A stretch of DNA of 64,000 nucleotides. It comes from Perognathus longimembris pacificus. Its lineage: Eukaryota > Chordata > Mammalia > Rodentia > Heteromyidae. The DNA lies in NCBI RefSeq assembly GCF_023159225.1, contig NC_063188.1, positions 12,049,086-12,113,085 of the forward strand. Reading direction: 5' to 3'. The position numbers and the translations under genes were made by a program. Of this stretch, positions 10,436 through 22,204 are shown one piece after another; position 1 is the stretch's first letter, and each line of letters begins with the position of its first letter. The notes under the pieces were generated by a model that saw only the letters and a list, made by a program, of their open reading frames with translations, was not told the DNA's origin and made no database searches.

Positions 10436-10690
10436 GGCTGGGCGCCTGTGGCTTATGTCTGTAATCCTAACTATGCAAGAGGCTGAGATCTGAGGATTAT
10501 GCTTCAAAGCCAAGCTGCCTTTTATCTCCAATTAACTACAAAAAACAGCCAGAAGAACTGTGACTCAAGTAGCCTTGGGCAAAAAAAAGCTCAGGGACAG
10601 CATTCAGACCCTGGGTTCAAGCTCCAGGGGAGGTACAAAAAAACAGCATGAGACCCTGAGTTCAAGCCCTAGTACCAGCACAAAACAAAG
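10436..10690 (+). repeat. Composite SINE, degenerate
   Basis: The 7SL-like head (GGCTTATGTCTGTAATCCTA) and Geo-like tail (GCTCAGGGACAGC) are clear. The tail end GAGTTCAAGCCCTAG is repeated once. Confidence 0.82.
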
Positions 10691-10717
10691 CAACTTGTTC
10701 CCTTCCCCCCACCCAGT

Positions 10718-11075
10718 GCCCCAAACCAGTCACTAGTGACTTGTGCCTGTCTAGCTACTCGGGCACCTGAGATCTGAGGACTGAGATTCAAATCCAGCTT
10801 GGCCAAGAAAGTCCGTGAAAATCTTCCAATTAATGACTAAAAAGCCAGAGATGGAGCTGAGGCTCAAGTGGTAGAATGCCAGCCTTGAGTCATAAAGCTC
10901 AGGGACAGTGGTTAGGCCTTGAGTTCAAGCCCCAGGACTGGCACAGGAAAAGAAGTTATCAGAAGTGGACCTCTGTCTCAAGTGATAGAGCACCAGCCTT
11001 GAGTGAAAAAGCTAAGAGATTGTACCCACAATCAGAGTTTAAGTCCAGTACCTGCACACAGACACAGAAGAGTAG
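10718..11075 (+). repeat. Composite SINE with two right-hand units
   Basis: A 7SL-like head is followed by one Geo-like unit (10855-10945) and a second Geo-like unit (10958-11070, CTCAAGTGATAGAGCACCAG), giving a trimeric arrangement. Confidence 0.8.
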
Positions 11076-12193
11076 TTATTATTTTCCAACCAGGTAAGGT
11101 ACCAATACCATCCACTGTCTTCTAGTAAATGAAGTACTAGTGGGTAATGAGTCCAGTTTCTGACCTAAGAGCCTTCTTTGCTGCTGACTTGGTAAGTGCT
11201 TCGAATAGGAGCTATGTGGAAACATCTGAGGTTGCATTCAAGAGCCAGGGGCAGTGCTACCCAGTGAAATCTGACTAAGCAGCTGAGATTTGTTTTCTCT
11301 GGTGCACTATGTGATGACATTTCCTCCAGTGTTCAGGGCTAATCGAAGCAGTGTGCTCAGCTGTGGGAATTACAGAATGCCATTCAATGGGAGCTTAAGT
11401 TAATTTCAGATTTTGTTTAATAGGAGCAAGAAGAACAAGAAAGAGCTGGAATGTTCCAAAATATTGAGAACATTTTCTTTATGCACATATGAAACATAAG
11501 CTCTGTGCCCTTGTGGTTTCACTGAATCACTTGTTTTTCAGTTGATTAGATTTTTAAAAGTTGAGTGATGGAGCCTATTGTGAGTACCCCAAACCCCAAA
11601 TTAACTTTCAATGGAGGTTGATTGGGTGTTAGCGAAGTCACTGTGACATTAAAGGCATTACCAGTTCTGAACTACAATACGCTATGGCTTCCAGGGTGTG
11701 GTTGTGTTGCTGTGATTGGCTAAGTCGGGTGGTTAGAGTGTGGTGTTGAGGAAATGAAAGGTCTGATGGTCACCGCATAGGGTCGAGAGGGGTTTACATA
11801 GTCCTGTAACCATAAGCTGAGCCCCTCTCCCCCACCAACGAAAACCTCACAAGATATGGATTATACAGCTCTTCCCTGCTTCTGGAAAATGTGACCAAGT
11901 GGCTGCTGGAAAAGATCTGTACCCTGAAATGAGAAGGGCAATGTAGGAGTTAGGCAAGGCTCCTTCAGCGATAGTCTAGTTATACAGGGAGACTTTCCCT
12001 TTGCCACAATTTGGATTAGTCATTTTAGAGGTTGTAACAAATTTATTCCAGATGGTACAGATGCTACTTGTATATAGGCAGGACCAAGGAATTTCTTTCT
12101 GTGTACAAACCCATAGTTACTTTCCCACGTTTTTTTGATGGAAACATGACATGTACAAGTAGGGCTGCAAGGCCCTCAGAGAATTTACTTGTG

Positions 12194-12196
<3 letters not shown>
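11076..12196. other. Intronic sequence with no recognisable feature
   Basis: 1.1 kb without recognised repeats, exon or RNA gene. Confidence 0.6.

Positions 12197-12197
<1 letters not shown>

Positions 12198-12274
<77 letters not shown>
12198..12274. repeat. (TG)n(AG)n microsatellite
   Basis: About 15 TG units followed by about 24 AG units. It sits at the tail end of the next reversed SINE. Confidence 0.95.
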
Positions 12275-12277
<3 letters not shown>

Positions 12278-12487
12278 TGGGGCTTGAAATCAGGGCCCTG
12301 GCACTGTCTTTGAGTGTTTGTGCTCAAGGCTAGCACTCTATTACTTGAGCCACGGCTCCACTTCCGGTTTTTGAGTGGTTCATTGGAGTCTCTCAGAGTT
12401 TCCTGCCAGGCTGGCTTGCAACCGCAATCTTTAGATCTCAGCTTTCTGAGTAGCTAGTATTACAGGCATGAGCCACCAGCTCCTGGC
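12275..12487 (-). repeat. Composite SINE, reversed
   Basis: It runs from GGGGCTTGAAATCAGGGCCC to TGAGCCACCAGCTCCTGGC, a complete dimer whose tail has become the microsatellite. Confidence 0.88.
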
Positions 12488-12563
12488 TTACTTGTAGACT
12501 TTTACTGCCGCCACTGCTGTGACTTAACTATTCTGAGGTTTAGTTTGTGCACATTAAGAAATG

Positions 12564-13070
12564 GGGGTAGCTAAGCTCTGGTGGCTCACTCCTGTAATCC
12601 TAGCTACTCATGAGGCTGAGGTCAGAGGACTGCGGTTTGAAGCCAGCCCAGACAGGAAACTCTATAAGGCTCTATTTGTTGTTGTTGTTGTTGTTGTTGG
12701 TCATGGGGCTTGAACTCAGGGCCTGGGTGCTGTCCCTGAAGTTTTTAGTTCAAGGCTACTGCTCTCCCACTTGAGCCACAGCACCACTTCTGTTTTTCTG
12801 GTGGTTCACTGGAGATAGCAGTCTCCCAGACTTTCCTGCCCAGGCTGGCTTTCAACCGCGCTTCTCAGATCTCAGCCTCCTGAGTAGCTCGGATTCCAGG
12901 GGTGAGCTACCGGCGCCTGGCTTCCATGAGACCCTTATCTCCAACAATCTACTGAAAGAAAGCCACAAGTGGTGTCGTGGCTCAAGTGGTAGGGTGCTCA
13001 CCTTGAGCAAAAGAAGCTCAGGGACAGTGCCAAGGCCCAAAGTTCAAGCTCCAGGACCGGCAAAAAAAGA
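12564..13070 (+). repeat. Composite SINE split by a reversed composite SINE
   Basis: The head is at 12564-12675 and the tail at 12925-13070. The middle is occupied by the element at 12676-12924. Confidence 0.88.
12676..12924 (-). repeat. Composite SINE with (CAA)n tail, reversed, inside the previous one
   Basis: (TTG)n at 12676-12699 is its tail, then GGGGCTTGAACTCAGGGCCTG through GTGAGCTACCGGCGCCTGGC. Confidence 0.88.
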
Positions 13071-14660
13071 AAAGGATAAGAAAGAGAAATGAAGGAAATA
13101 ATTGTACGTGTGTTGTGGACTTCCTGGGAGAATCACATGTAGTAAAAGGAAAAAAAATGTTAGTGTCTGCTAAAACAAAATACCATGAACTAGGTAGCTT
13201 ATGAACAACAGAAATGTCTTACTGGTTTAGGAGATTATGAAATTCAGGATCAAGGCTGTTGCAGACTCCAGTAGTGTAGAGTCAGTGTCTAGTGTCCATG
13301 TGCTGACTCTGTCCTCATATGGTAGAAGGGACAAAGGAGCTCCCGAGTCCTTTTCCACTCTAATGACCTAGTCATTTTCCAGTGACCCTGTCTCCAACTC
13401 CCATCATGTTGGGGATTCACACATGAATTTTAAAGATCACAAACATTCCAGTCACAGCAATATATATGAAATCTACAAGCCTGGTTCCTGGTATATGGCA
13501 GCGACTCTAGAAGCCAGTAGTAAGTGCTACAAGACTAATGAAGGAATGGAAACAAAGGTTGAAAATGCTTCTTACTTTGTGTTTTTTTGCCTGGGTCACT
13601 TTAGGGAACATGCCATACAATAGCATATATTTTGAAACTGAGCACTACTCCAAAAGGATGTATTTGTAAAGTCATACAAATATTAACTTCTGTGAAATTT
13701 GTACTGGCAGATTCTCCAACATTTCAAAATTAACACCTGGTGTTTAGTGGATGCAAATAGGCTTTAACTGTCATTGTGCGGAAATCCAGGATGAAAAATA
13801 TGTGGGGAAACAAGTAAAAATTAACTGCCTTGTCTGGTTTCATCTATTAGCATAGGATTGGACTTTAGGCTGAGTCTGAGGGGGTACTTCAAAATCCTTA
13901 GTGAAGCTTAATCTCTGTCTCTTCTATTGCTTGCTCTGAGTAAATGTTTTGTTGTTTTACTGAACCTTGCTTCATGCAGTGGCAGGAGTGGCATCTTGAA
14001 GCCATCTAGCAGTAACCTAAGAAGTAATTCTTTTCTTCTAGTCCTGCGTCACAGTAGTGGCAAAATGAATGGAGGGTGGGAACCTGCTGTTTATCTGACC
14101 TTCACGGATCCAATTGGAATTAACCAGTTTATTTCTGGACAAAAACCAGATAGAAAAAGTTTAGCTAATGTGGAACTCAGACACTAGAGACACTAAACAG
14201 GCAAGTGAGGCTCAAACAGAGCATTAGAAGATGATATCAGCATGATCTTGTGATTGAGTTTAAAAGGGGCTTTAGAAAAATTATATCCAGCATAAATGTG
14301 AAGCTCCACACAGGTTCCATGGTTTTTTGGACAAAAACAGGAATTGGTTTTCCATTTTGTGTGCATAAATGTCATCAGTTGTCAGCAAGTGGTCTGTGCT
14401 ATAATCTACTTTTCCTTGTGTTCTCTCCCCCTCACCATCACTGACAGAGTTGAGGCTAATTTGTTCCAGCTGGGGTATCAGCATATCAGTGCCCCTAGTC
14501 TTTCTGCCCTTTTCCATCTCTATTTGGCCTCATACATCCCATTTACACTAATATCTCATGACCAATAATGGCTGAAACTCCTATGTTCTCTCCAAATAAT
14601 ACTTTCATTTGCAAGGGGACTAAATCTCAAGTTCGTGCTAGAAAGATCCAAGTAGAACCT
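13071..14660. other. Intronic sequence with no recognisable feature
   Basis: 1.6 kb. Short open frames on both strands (for example 13927-14187) lack family motifs and splice context. Confidence 0.6.
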
Positions 14661-14906
14661 GTGTGTGTGAGCACGTGTGCAAATACTAGTACTTGAACTC
14701 ATGTCCTGGGTGCTGTCTCTGAGGTTTTTCACTCAAGGCTGGCACTCTACCACTTGAGCCACAGCTTCACATCTGGCTTTGTGCTGGTTCATTGGAAATT
14801 AAGAATCTCATGGACTTTACTGCCCAGGCTGACTTTGAACTGCCATCTTTAGATCTTAGTCTCCTGAGTAGTTAGGATTACAGACGTGAACTATTAACTC
14901 TTAGCT
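14661..14906 (-). repeat. Composite SINE, reversed, with short (CA)n tail
   Basis: GTGTGTGTG, then ACTTGAACTCATGTCCTGGG, ACCACTTGAGCCACAGC and CTCCTGAGTAGTTAGGATTA. Confidence 0.85.
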
Positions 14907-14971
14907 AAAGTAGAACTTTCAGTGTCACTTAGTTTGGCACTTGGGAGGGTGAGGTGTTTTGAAATTTTCTT

Positions 14972-15059
14972 TCTTTTTTTTTTGTATCACTGGGAGTTGA
15001 ATCTATGACCTTGTGCATGCCGGGCAAACACTCTACCACTGATCTATATTCTTAGCCCT
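14972..15059 (-). repeat. Solo ID-type SINE monomer, reversed
   Basis: The minus strand reads GGGCTAAGAATATAGATCAG, TGGTAGAGTGTTTGCCCGGC, then a tail of A. It has the tRNA-Ala-like A and B boxes of ID elements and no Geo half. Confidence 0.8.
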
Positions 15060-16699
15060 TAGTGAGGTGTTTTAGAAGGTGTTGGTAATTCTATCTGATT
15101 TCCCAACTGCTCAGAAATAACAATTCTTATGCATCGTCTTTTCTACCAAATTCCATAGGCCTCTTGCCATTCCTTCCTGTGTAGTTATACAATAGGTTTG
15201 CCACAAGTGGCTTAGTGTCTGTGGATAAACTCAAGGATATCTTGGTTTTCTCAAAAGGGAACTGTGTACAGTCTGAGAAACTTTGCTCAGATAGATGAAA
15301 TCACTCTTGTTGGTGCACATTTTGCTCCCAAATTCAGTCAAGTGAGTCATTTTGGTGTTATCACAAAAAGGCCCTCACCCTGAGTAAGCAACAACTAAAA
15401 CAAAAGGGAGAAATTTTTATCATTGCTTTTGCTCTTATATATTAGTGTGCTGATTTTTTTGCTTGGTGATTATTTTGACACAGATGTCATTCACACTTTG
15501 CCACTTTGTCAACTCTAAGGCCGATTTAGGTTTTGACAAACTAAAATAGAACTCTTGTCAATTCATTCCTGAAGACTTCATATTTTATGGTGTTGCTCTT
15601 AGAAACATACTTGGATGGTAGTGTCCATTAACCCGTAGTAATATTAATAGTACCCGTTTACTAAAAGTATATCAATGTCTCATTTTTAGATATAATTGGG
15701 CTCGTTAGTCATTTTTGCTTTGAATACAAACCATTCATGGATTACATTTATAGTAGAGTTGTGAATTCCAGAACAGGAGGCCTTATGTAGGATTACATTT
15801 GTACATATGTGCGCTGCACTATGAATTATTACAGACTTTGATTTTAGAAATGAATTTTGAGTCTTCAAGAATATGTACAAAAAAAGAGATAAAGGTTTAT
15901 TTTAATACATCTCCCAGAAAATACGCAGATGAAAAATGGAACAAATAGCTCTCCGTAATGGGAAGGCAGATCCTTAAAATCAGTGTTAATCCCGTTTCAT
16001 ATGGAAAGGTGTATTTTACTCCCACTACTATATTTGGGGAAAGGGATACCATTTGTTTTCTTCAAGAATCTTTGAAACATCTTGGAAGGAAATGTTTTAG
16101 GACAGAGCATTTCATTCTGAAGATGAGCATCTGCTTACCTGGAGACATGTGTCGTAGATTTGTAAAAACAGAAAGCAAAGGTTGAGTAGGATGTGGTACA
16201 AGGCAAGCATGGCAGGAAGCTGGGTAGAGGGAGCATAGTTCTGTTCTTGTTACTCTTGCTGCTGCTGCTTCTGTTGTTCCAGTATGGGGTTGGGACAGGC
16301 TTTTGTAGGGTTAGTTGGGATTTTTGTCAATAGGTTAGCTCTCTTTTTGTAGAATGTTGTGATTGGCTGCCTCTTTCTTAGACCATGGTTCAGAGTTCAT
16401 GGGCCCAGAGCATCTTGAGAGCCTAGTTTTCATACCTGCACTCCATCTGACCCATTTTGAAAGCTTATCTCACTTCCTCATTCCCCCTGGCTTGTTTTCT
16501 GTATGCGGGGTTTCTCTACATTTCATGTGGATCTTCACGTCTTTTTTTGTGTGCTGTGGCTTCCTAAATGGGAGCCTCTTCATATCACCTATGTCTACAC
16601 TATTGGCTGGCAAATTAATACATGGATCTGTATATAAGAATATTCATTTCAAACATACCTGTGTGAGACTACAAGAATTCTTAATTTATTTGATTTTAT
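15060..16699. other. Intronic sequence with no recognisable feature
   Basis: 1.6 kb. The 121-codon frame at 16363-16728 runs into a SINE and shows no motif, so it is not called. Confidence 0.6.
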
Positions 16700-17196
16700 T
16701 TATCTTTTGTGGTAGTACTGGGGCTTGAAATCAGGACCTGAACACTATACTTTAGTGTTTTTGTGTTTGGTTTTGTTTTTGTCGGTTGTGGGGCTTGAAC
16801 TCAAGGCCTGGGTGCCGTCCCTTAGCATTTTCTGCTTGAGGCTAGCGCTCTACTATTTTGAGTCACAGAGCAAATTCCAGTTTTCTGGTGGTTAATTGGA
16901 GATAAGAGTCTCATGGACTTTCCTGTCTGGGCTAGCTTTGAACTGTGATCCTCCTATGTCAGCCTCTTGAGTAGCTAGGGTCACAGGCATGAGCTACCAA
17001 GAGCCCAGCCTTCCCTTAGGTTTTTCTCTCAGGGAATGTAATGAACCACTTGAGCCATAGCTCCACTTCCAGATTTTGCCAGTCATTAGACTCCCATAGA
17101 CTTTTCTGCATGGGCTGGCTTCAAGCCATTATTACATTATCATATCTCATCTTCCTAGTACCTAGGATTATAGGTGTGAACCACCAATGCCTGGAT
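16700..17196 (-). repeat. Composite SINE, reversed, split by another
   Basis: The outer tail is at 16700-16760 (GGGGCTTGAAATCAGGACCTG) and the rest at 17040-17196 (CCACTTGAGCCATAGC ... GTGAACCACCAATGCCTGG). Confidence 0.82.
16765..17012 (-). repeat. Composite SINE, reversed, inner copy
   Basis: A complete dimer from GTTGTGGGGCTTGAACTCAA to CATGAGCTACCAAGAGCCCA. Confidence 0.87.
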
Positions 17197-17381
17197 TCAA
17201 TACATTTTAATACAGCAAATACAGTTAAAAATTAACAAATTATGTTGGATTTAAAACAATGTTAGGTAATTGATGTCTTCACTAAGGACAGTAGTAGCAT
17301 ATCAGAATGGTAGGTGAGACTGGCAAATTAAATTTCAAGCCCCACTACTGACAAAAAAAGTGAATTCTCCATTCCAACCTT

Positions 17382-17562
17382 TGGGGCTGGGAATGGGGCT
17401 TGGTGGTAGCCCTGAGTTCGATTCCTTAACACCACATACACAGAAAAAGCCAGAAGTGGTGCTGTGGTTCAAGTGGTATAGTTAGCCTTGTGCAAAAGGA
17501 AGCCACGGAGCGTGCTCAGGCCCTGAGTTCAAGCCCCAGGGGACTGGCAAAAAAAAAAAAAA
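17382..17562 (+). repeat. IDL-Geo SINE with internal deletion in the left half
   Basis: GGGGCTGGGAATGGGGCTTG passes directly to CCCTGAGTTCGATTCC, losing about 30 bp of the ID part. The right half is complete with an A-run. Confidence 0.88.
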
Positions 17563-18215
17563 GGTTCAAATCCTCCCACTTTATCAAGAAGGGCCAAGAT
17601 AAGCAACTGAAACCAAGAACTGACGCTGGGAGCAGCTCTGCGCAGTAAGTTTGGCAATATGGAATAGCCACCCTAGGGAGCTTGGATCCAGCGGGCCCCA
17701 GCAGGGAGGAAGGGGAGGAGGAGCGAAAGGCAACTACTGACAGCATCTTTACTGAGTGCAGTGAATAGCCAAGAAGAAAGTAGGTCAAAGAGCCTCCCCT
17801 TAGTTATTTGCAGACTGTTGAGGACTTTCTGTAGGTGACAAGCATTAACTGTAACCCATACCTAGGAGCTTCCAGTAAGTGAGCTAACAATATTGATATG
17901 TTCAGGTCAGAAGAGTGGGTCTGAGTCTGCAGTGTGCATTTCCTGGGTGGTGCTGAGGGGAGGAGCGGAGGGGGTTGCTGCTTTCTCAGCTGGCTTCTCA
18001 TTTCCCATTACTGTGACTCACTGATGGCCCGCCACATGTCATTAGGCCGCTCAGCTGCCGCTCTCGCTTCTCCCAAAGGTATACAGAGATTTGCGTCTTG
18101 GCTTTTACAGTGTTTTTGTTTTTTTCCTCCTGAGAGCTGGAGGAAGTGTCCTTTTCACGGTTTTGTTTGTTGAATACTTACAATGTCTTATACTTTCAAT
18201 TTTCCTTTCTCATAG

Positions 18216-18300
18216 GCATTTGATCCTGATGACCTTTATTCGGGGATCAATTTCGCCAAGGTTTTAACTACTCTGTTAGCTGTTAACAAAGCAACAGAAG
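18216..18300 (+). CDS. ARHGEF6: ARHGEF6 coding exon: end of CH domain
   Basis: 85 bp, 28 codons plus one base. The reading starts AFDPDDLYSGINFAKVL and ends LLAVNKATE, corresponding to about residues 84-111 of human alpha-PIX, the last helices of the calponin-homology domain. The acceptor is a pyrimidine-rich tract ending CATAG. The donor is GTAAGG and splits the next Asp codon (phase 1). By comparison with the human protein this is probably the third coding exon. The CH domain of alpha-PIX is reported to bind beta-parvin/affixin and integrin-linked complexes. The two preceding CH exons were not recognised upstream in the window. The first residue is Ala where human has Ile, an ordinary difference next to a splice junction. 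Confidence 0.95.
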
Positions 18301-18360
18301 GTAAGGAGGTTTATGAATTGTGACTTCTGGGTGTGATTTATGACTTTTGGAATCCAAGGT

Positions 18361-18559
18361 ATTTTTTTCGCCAGTTGTGGGGCTTGAACTCAGGATCTGA
18401 GCACTGTCCCTGGCTTCTTTTGGCTCAAGGTTAGTACTCTACCACTTGAGCCACAGCACCACTTCCAGCCTTTTCTGTGTATATGGTACCGAGAAATTGA
18501 ACCCAGGGCTTCATGCATGCCAGGCAAGCACTCTACCATTAAGCCACATTCCCAGTCTC
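18361..18559 (-). repeat. IDL-Geo SINE, reversed, 60 bp after the CH exon
   Basis: An older-subtype dimer (CATGCATGCCAGGCAAGC, TAAGCCACATTCCCAGTC). Confidence 0.9.
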
Positions 18560-18576
18560 TTTTTGAAAACAAATTT

Positions 18577-18805
18577 TTGTGTGCTCGTCCTGGGGCTTGA
18601 GCTCAGGGTCTTGGCACCGTCCCTGAGCTCTTTTGTTTAAGGCTAGCACTCTACCACTTGAGCTTCACTTCTGACTTTTTTGGTGCTTAATTGGACACAT
18701 GAATCTTGTGGACTTTCCTGCCTGGACTGGCTTTGAACAGCAATCCTCAGATCTTAGCCTCCTGAGTAGGTAGGATTACAGGTGTGAACCACTGCTGCCC
18801 AGCAC
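18577..18805 (-). repeat. Composite SINE, reversed
   Basis: GTCCTGGGGCTTGAGCTCAG, TACCACTTGAGC and CTCCTGAGTAGGTAGGATTA are visible. Confidence 0.86.
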
Positions 18806-20429
18806 GATCTATGACATTTCTGATTACGCTAGTGGCCAACTATGGTCAGGTTTGTTCAGTTGGCACAAAGTTTTCCTCCCTTGCCCCCAAATAACCCCAA
18901 ATAAGTATCAAATACTTTAATTTTCATGGCTTAAACACATTTATCACAGGATTTAAAAATGCTCAACACAGAGTTATTCTAATGTCCATAATATCATAAT
19001 AACAACAAAAATTATTTAATTCAAAATTCTTGCATAGTTGACTAAATATAATTAGACAGAAAATAGCAAGGAAAAAACTAGTTCCTTTTTTAAAAAAATA
19101 CTTACAAAATACAACCATCACTTCCTTTTCTCCACTACAGATGTATTTTTTATCATTGATGTTTATATGCCTTTGATTTTTTTTGTGTATATCTTTGGTC
19201 ATGTAAAGGAACTCCTTAGTAACTTTACACTGGACATCAAACTTAGATGTCACAGTGAATGAAAAGACTATCTTATTTAAAGGTTTGACATCCACCACTC
19301 TGGAGGCTATTGGATACGAATCGTAGTAAATTTGAAGACAATGGTAATAAACTTAGTTGTATCATTATATACCAATGATTCTGGTTCAAATGCTTGCAGC
19401 CCTTTCCTTGGGTCTAGGTTATCCCAAGAGCAATAGGTATTCTCATTCAAACTTAGAAACACTCTAGGGAATCAGATATCACCATCATTATTATGATAAA
19501 GATGATGATGTTGTCCGCATTACAGGTGAGGGACGTCAGCCCCACAGTTGCCCAACTAGAACCAACAAGCTCTAGGGTCCGTAGTCCCCAAACAGGAATC
19601 ATGCTTCTCAGTGAGTTGGAGATCTAAGAGGCTGTGTGCTCAACATTGCCAGGTGCTATAAAGGAAGTAGAGGCTAAGGTCTCCACCCTGGAGAAAATTA
19701 CCATCTATTTAGGGAGACTCAACTTACCCACGTGAAACAATTAGAGAACAAGAGCAGGCAATATAATCAAGTGCCAACCAAGATGGAGCATCTACGCAAC
19801 TATCCAGTAATTATAGTTTTAGTTCAAAAGAGCTGTATATAATAGCGAGACATGTAAAAATACTTCTCCAAAGTTGTTCTTTTGCTATTTGGAAAAAAAT
19901 ACTTTTCAGCAAGGCATATAGCACAAAGTACAGCTAATTCAAGTAACTATATTTAACACTCATGACAACTATCCAGTTCTGGGCAAGGAAGATCGTATAA
20001 TTCTAACATTATGCCACACAAATTATACGTTCCTTTGCCAAACTCTCCCAGCAAGCTGTACAGTCTCTTCCCTTACCACAGATATTTATAAAAATACAAG
20101 GAGGTGAAAGTTAAAACGCCATACCATCAAGGAAATTACTTGGGTACTGAGCTTGTTGCCTAGGGAATGTTTGGGCTTTAGACTTTTGCAGTTTATATCT
20201 TTTAAAAATAAATGGAGAGGAAAAGAAGCCTCATTAGAATTTGTCAAGAAGCCAGTCTCTCTCTACTACACTCTGAGCACACTGAAAACACCCAGCTCAG
20301 TTCTGGCCTGGTCGAATTTCATAATGATTTCAAGGAAGACAAAAATCTGGAGTTTGATCTTAAAACAAACAAATAGAAAACCTACAACAACAAAACCCCT
20401 CAATTATTCGACTATTAAAATTGCATTTG
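18806..20429. other. Intronic sequence with no recognisable feature
   Basis: 1.6 kb, AT-rich; no exon or repeat recognised. Confidence 0.6.
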
Positions 20430-20522
20430 GCCTCAAGTGGTAGAGTGCTAGCCTTGAGCACAAAGAGGCTCAGGGACACTGCCCAGTCCCTGAATTCAAG
20501 CCCCATAACTACAAAAACGAAA
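20430..20522 (+). repeat. Solo Geo-like right monomer
   Basis: CCTCAAGTGGTAGAGTGCTAG to GAATTCAAGCCCCATAACT, followed by an A-rich tail and lacking any left half. It may be a truncated SINE or an independent monomer. Confidence 0.8.
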
Positions 20523-21043
20523 AATACAAAATAAATAAAATTGAATTTGCCTTAGACATACTCCCCCTCATTCTCATTCTCCACCCCTTCCCCCCAGCAC
20601 ACATTATATTATATACACCCCACATAATATTCCATATAAGAAAAGAACCACTGAGCTATGAGCTAAAAACAAAGTCAGAAATTTGAAATATTTCAAAGTA
20701 ATAAGAGCCACAAACAGCTGGTAGGTACCCAATTTAGTTCTGCCTTGGACAGCAGGGCTGACTGTTACAAGTAGTTCAGGCGGGAAGAGTTGTAGAGAAA
20801 TGGGTTGAGAGAAAATGTGGTTCTGTCGCTGTTTTTCATTCTACTGGAGAGCAATTGCCAGTAAAGTTAAGAAGTTGGCCACCAAAAAGGGAGGGTTGGG
20901 GGACCCAAATATTCTTGGCCTGTTTATGAGGACAGACTCACAGCTGGGCTGCCTTTCATTGTGCTGCGTGAAAGAGAATGTTCTATTGTAGATGATTTCT
21001 GACATGAATGGTTCATTTACTATGCCTTTTCCTCTTCTTACAG
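20523..21043. other. Intronic sequence before the linker exon
   Basis: No repeat recognised. The 3' end carries the pyrimidine tract and acceptor of the exon at 21044. Confidence 0.6.
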
Positions 21044-21168
21044 ATCAGCTATCAGAAAGACCATGTGGACATTCCTCTTCTCTTAGTGCTGCTAATACTT
21101 CTCAGACAAACCCAGAGGGAGCAGTTTCTAGCACAGCTCCAGGGCCACAAAGGCAGTCAAAGGCAGTG
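21044..21168 (+). CDS. ARHGEF6: ARHGEF6 coding exon: Ser-rich linker between CH and SH3
   Basis: 125 bp, beginning with the last two bases of an Asp codon and ending in phase 0. The product reads QLSERPCGHSSSLSAANTS, then a Pro/Ser/Gln stretch ending in QRQSKAV, matching about residues 112-153 of human alpha-PIX. The acceptor is CTTCTTACAG and the donor GTGAGT. The segment is predicted to be disordered, rich in Ser, Thr, Pro and Gln, and less conserved than the flanking domains; the substitutions I can see against human cluster here. It lies about 2.7 kb after the CH exon and 1.0 kb before the SH3 exon. Reading through the donor gives an apparent 78-codon frame, but the tail beyond the GT is intronic. 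Confidence 0.95.
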
Positions 21169-22204
21169 GTGAGTATAGTCCCCAATTCCCTCAGCAGGTT
21201 TCAAAATCCAACCAAATCACATGAATAGCCCAGCTGAATTTCCCTGTGTGGCAAGATAGCCATTGTCTTTTGTTTTGCGTATCATCCAAAAAAGGAGTTA
21301 TAAAATAAGCACCAGTTCAGGCTGTCTCAATGGAATATGTCGGGTCTCTGGGTCCCAGAGTCAGAAAGGGTTGAAGCCTCAGCTCTGTTAATTACTAGAA
21401 TCCAGCAAGTCACTTAAATGAGAATGCTATGCAAATGTAAGCCATTCTAATGTCTTATGATTGCAATTTGCTATTATTTTTCTGTCCCCTGGTTTATCAG
21501 AACTAAATAGTAAGTACCTGGCACTTAGTAAACAATCAATAAATACTCCTTGCTATTCTTATCATTCCTGTCATCTTCAATTTTCTCTGATTTCCTACTA
21601 AGTAAGACTCAGTTTTAAATATCAGTCTGTGATGAACTTCTATATTGGGATCTTCCAGTTGTCTTTGCATATGGTCTTAATATTCTTATTAGGAGCTTTT
21701 ATTTGGAAGGAAATGCCCCATCTTTTGCCCTTTAGGTAAAATCTTTTCTACCCTATTGAGAAAGCCACCTACTTACTATATGTACGCTATCTTGATCTAT
21801 TGTTTCCAAAGCATTTTAAATAGGTAGTTCTGGATCTTTCTGAGATCCTTTTGAGAAGATGACAAACACCCCTTGGGTCCTCTTAAATTGGGTACAACAT
21901 TTCATGAGTATCAACTCCATTGATCAGAAATCCATTGCGCTGATCACTTTCTCTAAAGCATCTGTGACCCTCACAAAGTTAATCCCAATCTATAGAAGGT
22001 GGGTTAAGAATTGACTTAGTTAATTATGGGAGATGGGATACTTTGACATCGAATACTAAAGCTAAATGAATACATACTTGACATTGCCTACTTAGCTAAA
22101 TGAACACATTATTTTAATTTTTATCTTTCACTCCACTTTATTTGCTTGAATATATGTAATTTCTACCCATGCTTTATCTCATCTGGTGTTGCTTTTTTTC
22201 CTAG
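21169..22204. other. Intron between linker and SH3 exons
   Basis: About 1 kb free of recognisable repeats, unusual for this window. It ends in the pyrimidine-rich acceptor of the SH3 exon. Confidence 0.6.

Noticed and set aside
12064..12336. Open frames on both strands over 12198-12274
   Set aside because: The long runs of Ser-Leu, Thr-His, Cys-Val and Arg-Glu are translations of a (TG)n(AG)n microsatellite.
16363..16728. 121-codon + strand frame
   Set aside because: No motif recognised and its last part runs into a reversed SINE.
1..18215. The missing first CH-domain exons of ARHGEF6
   Set aside because: I searched for sequence encoding the expected upstream CH residues with AG/GT borders and found none, so they are presumed to lie upstream of the window.
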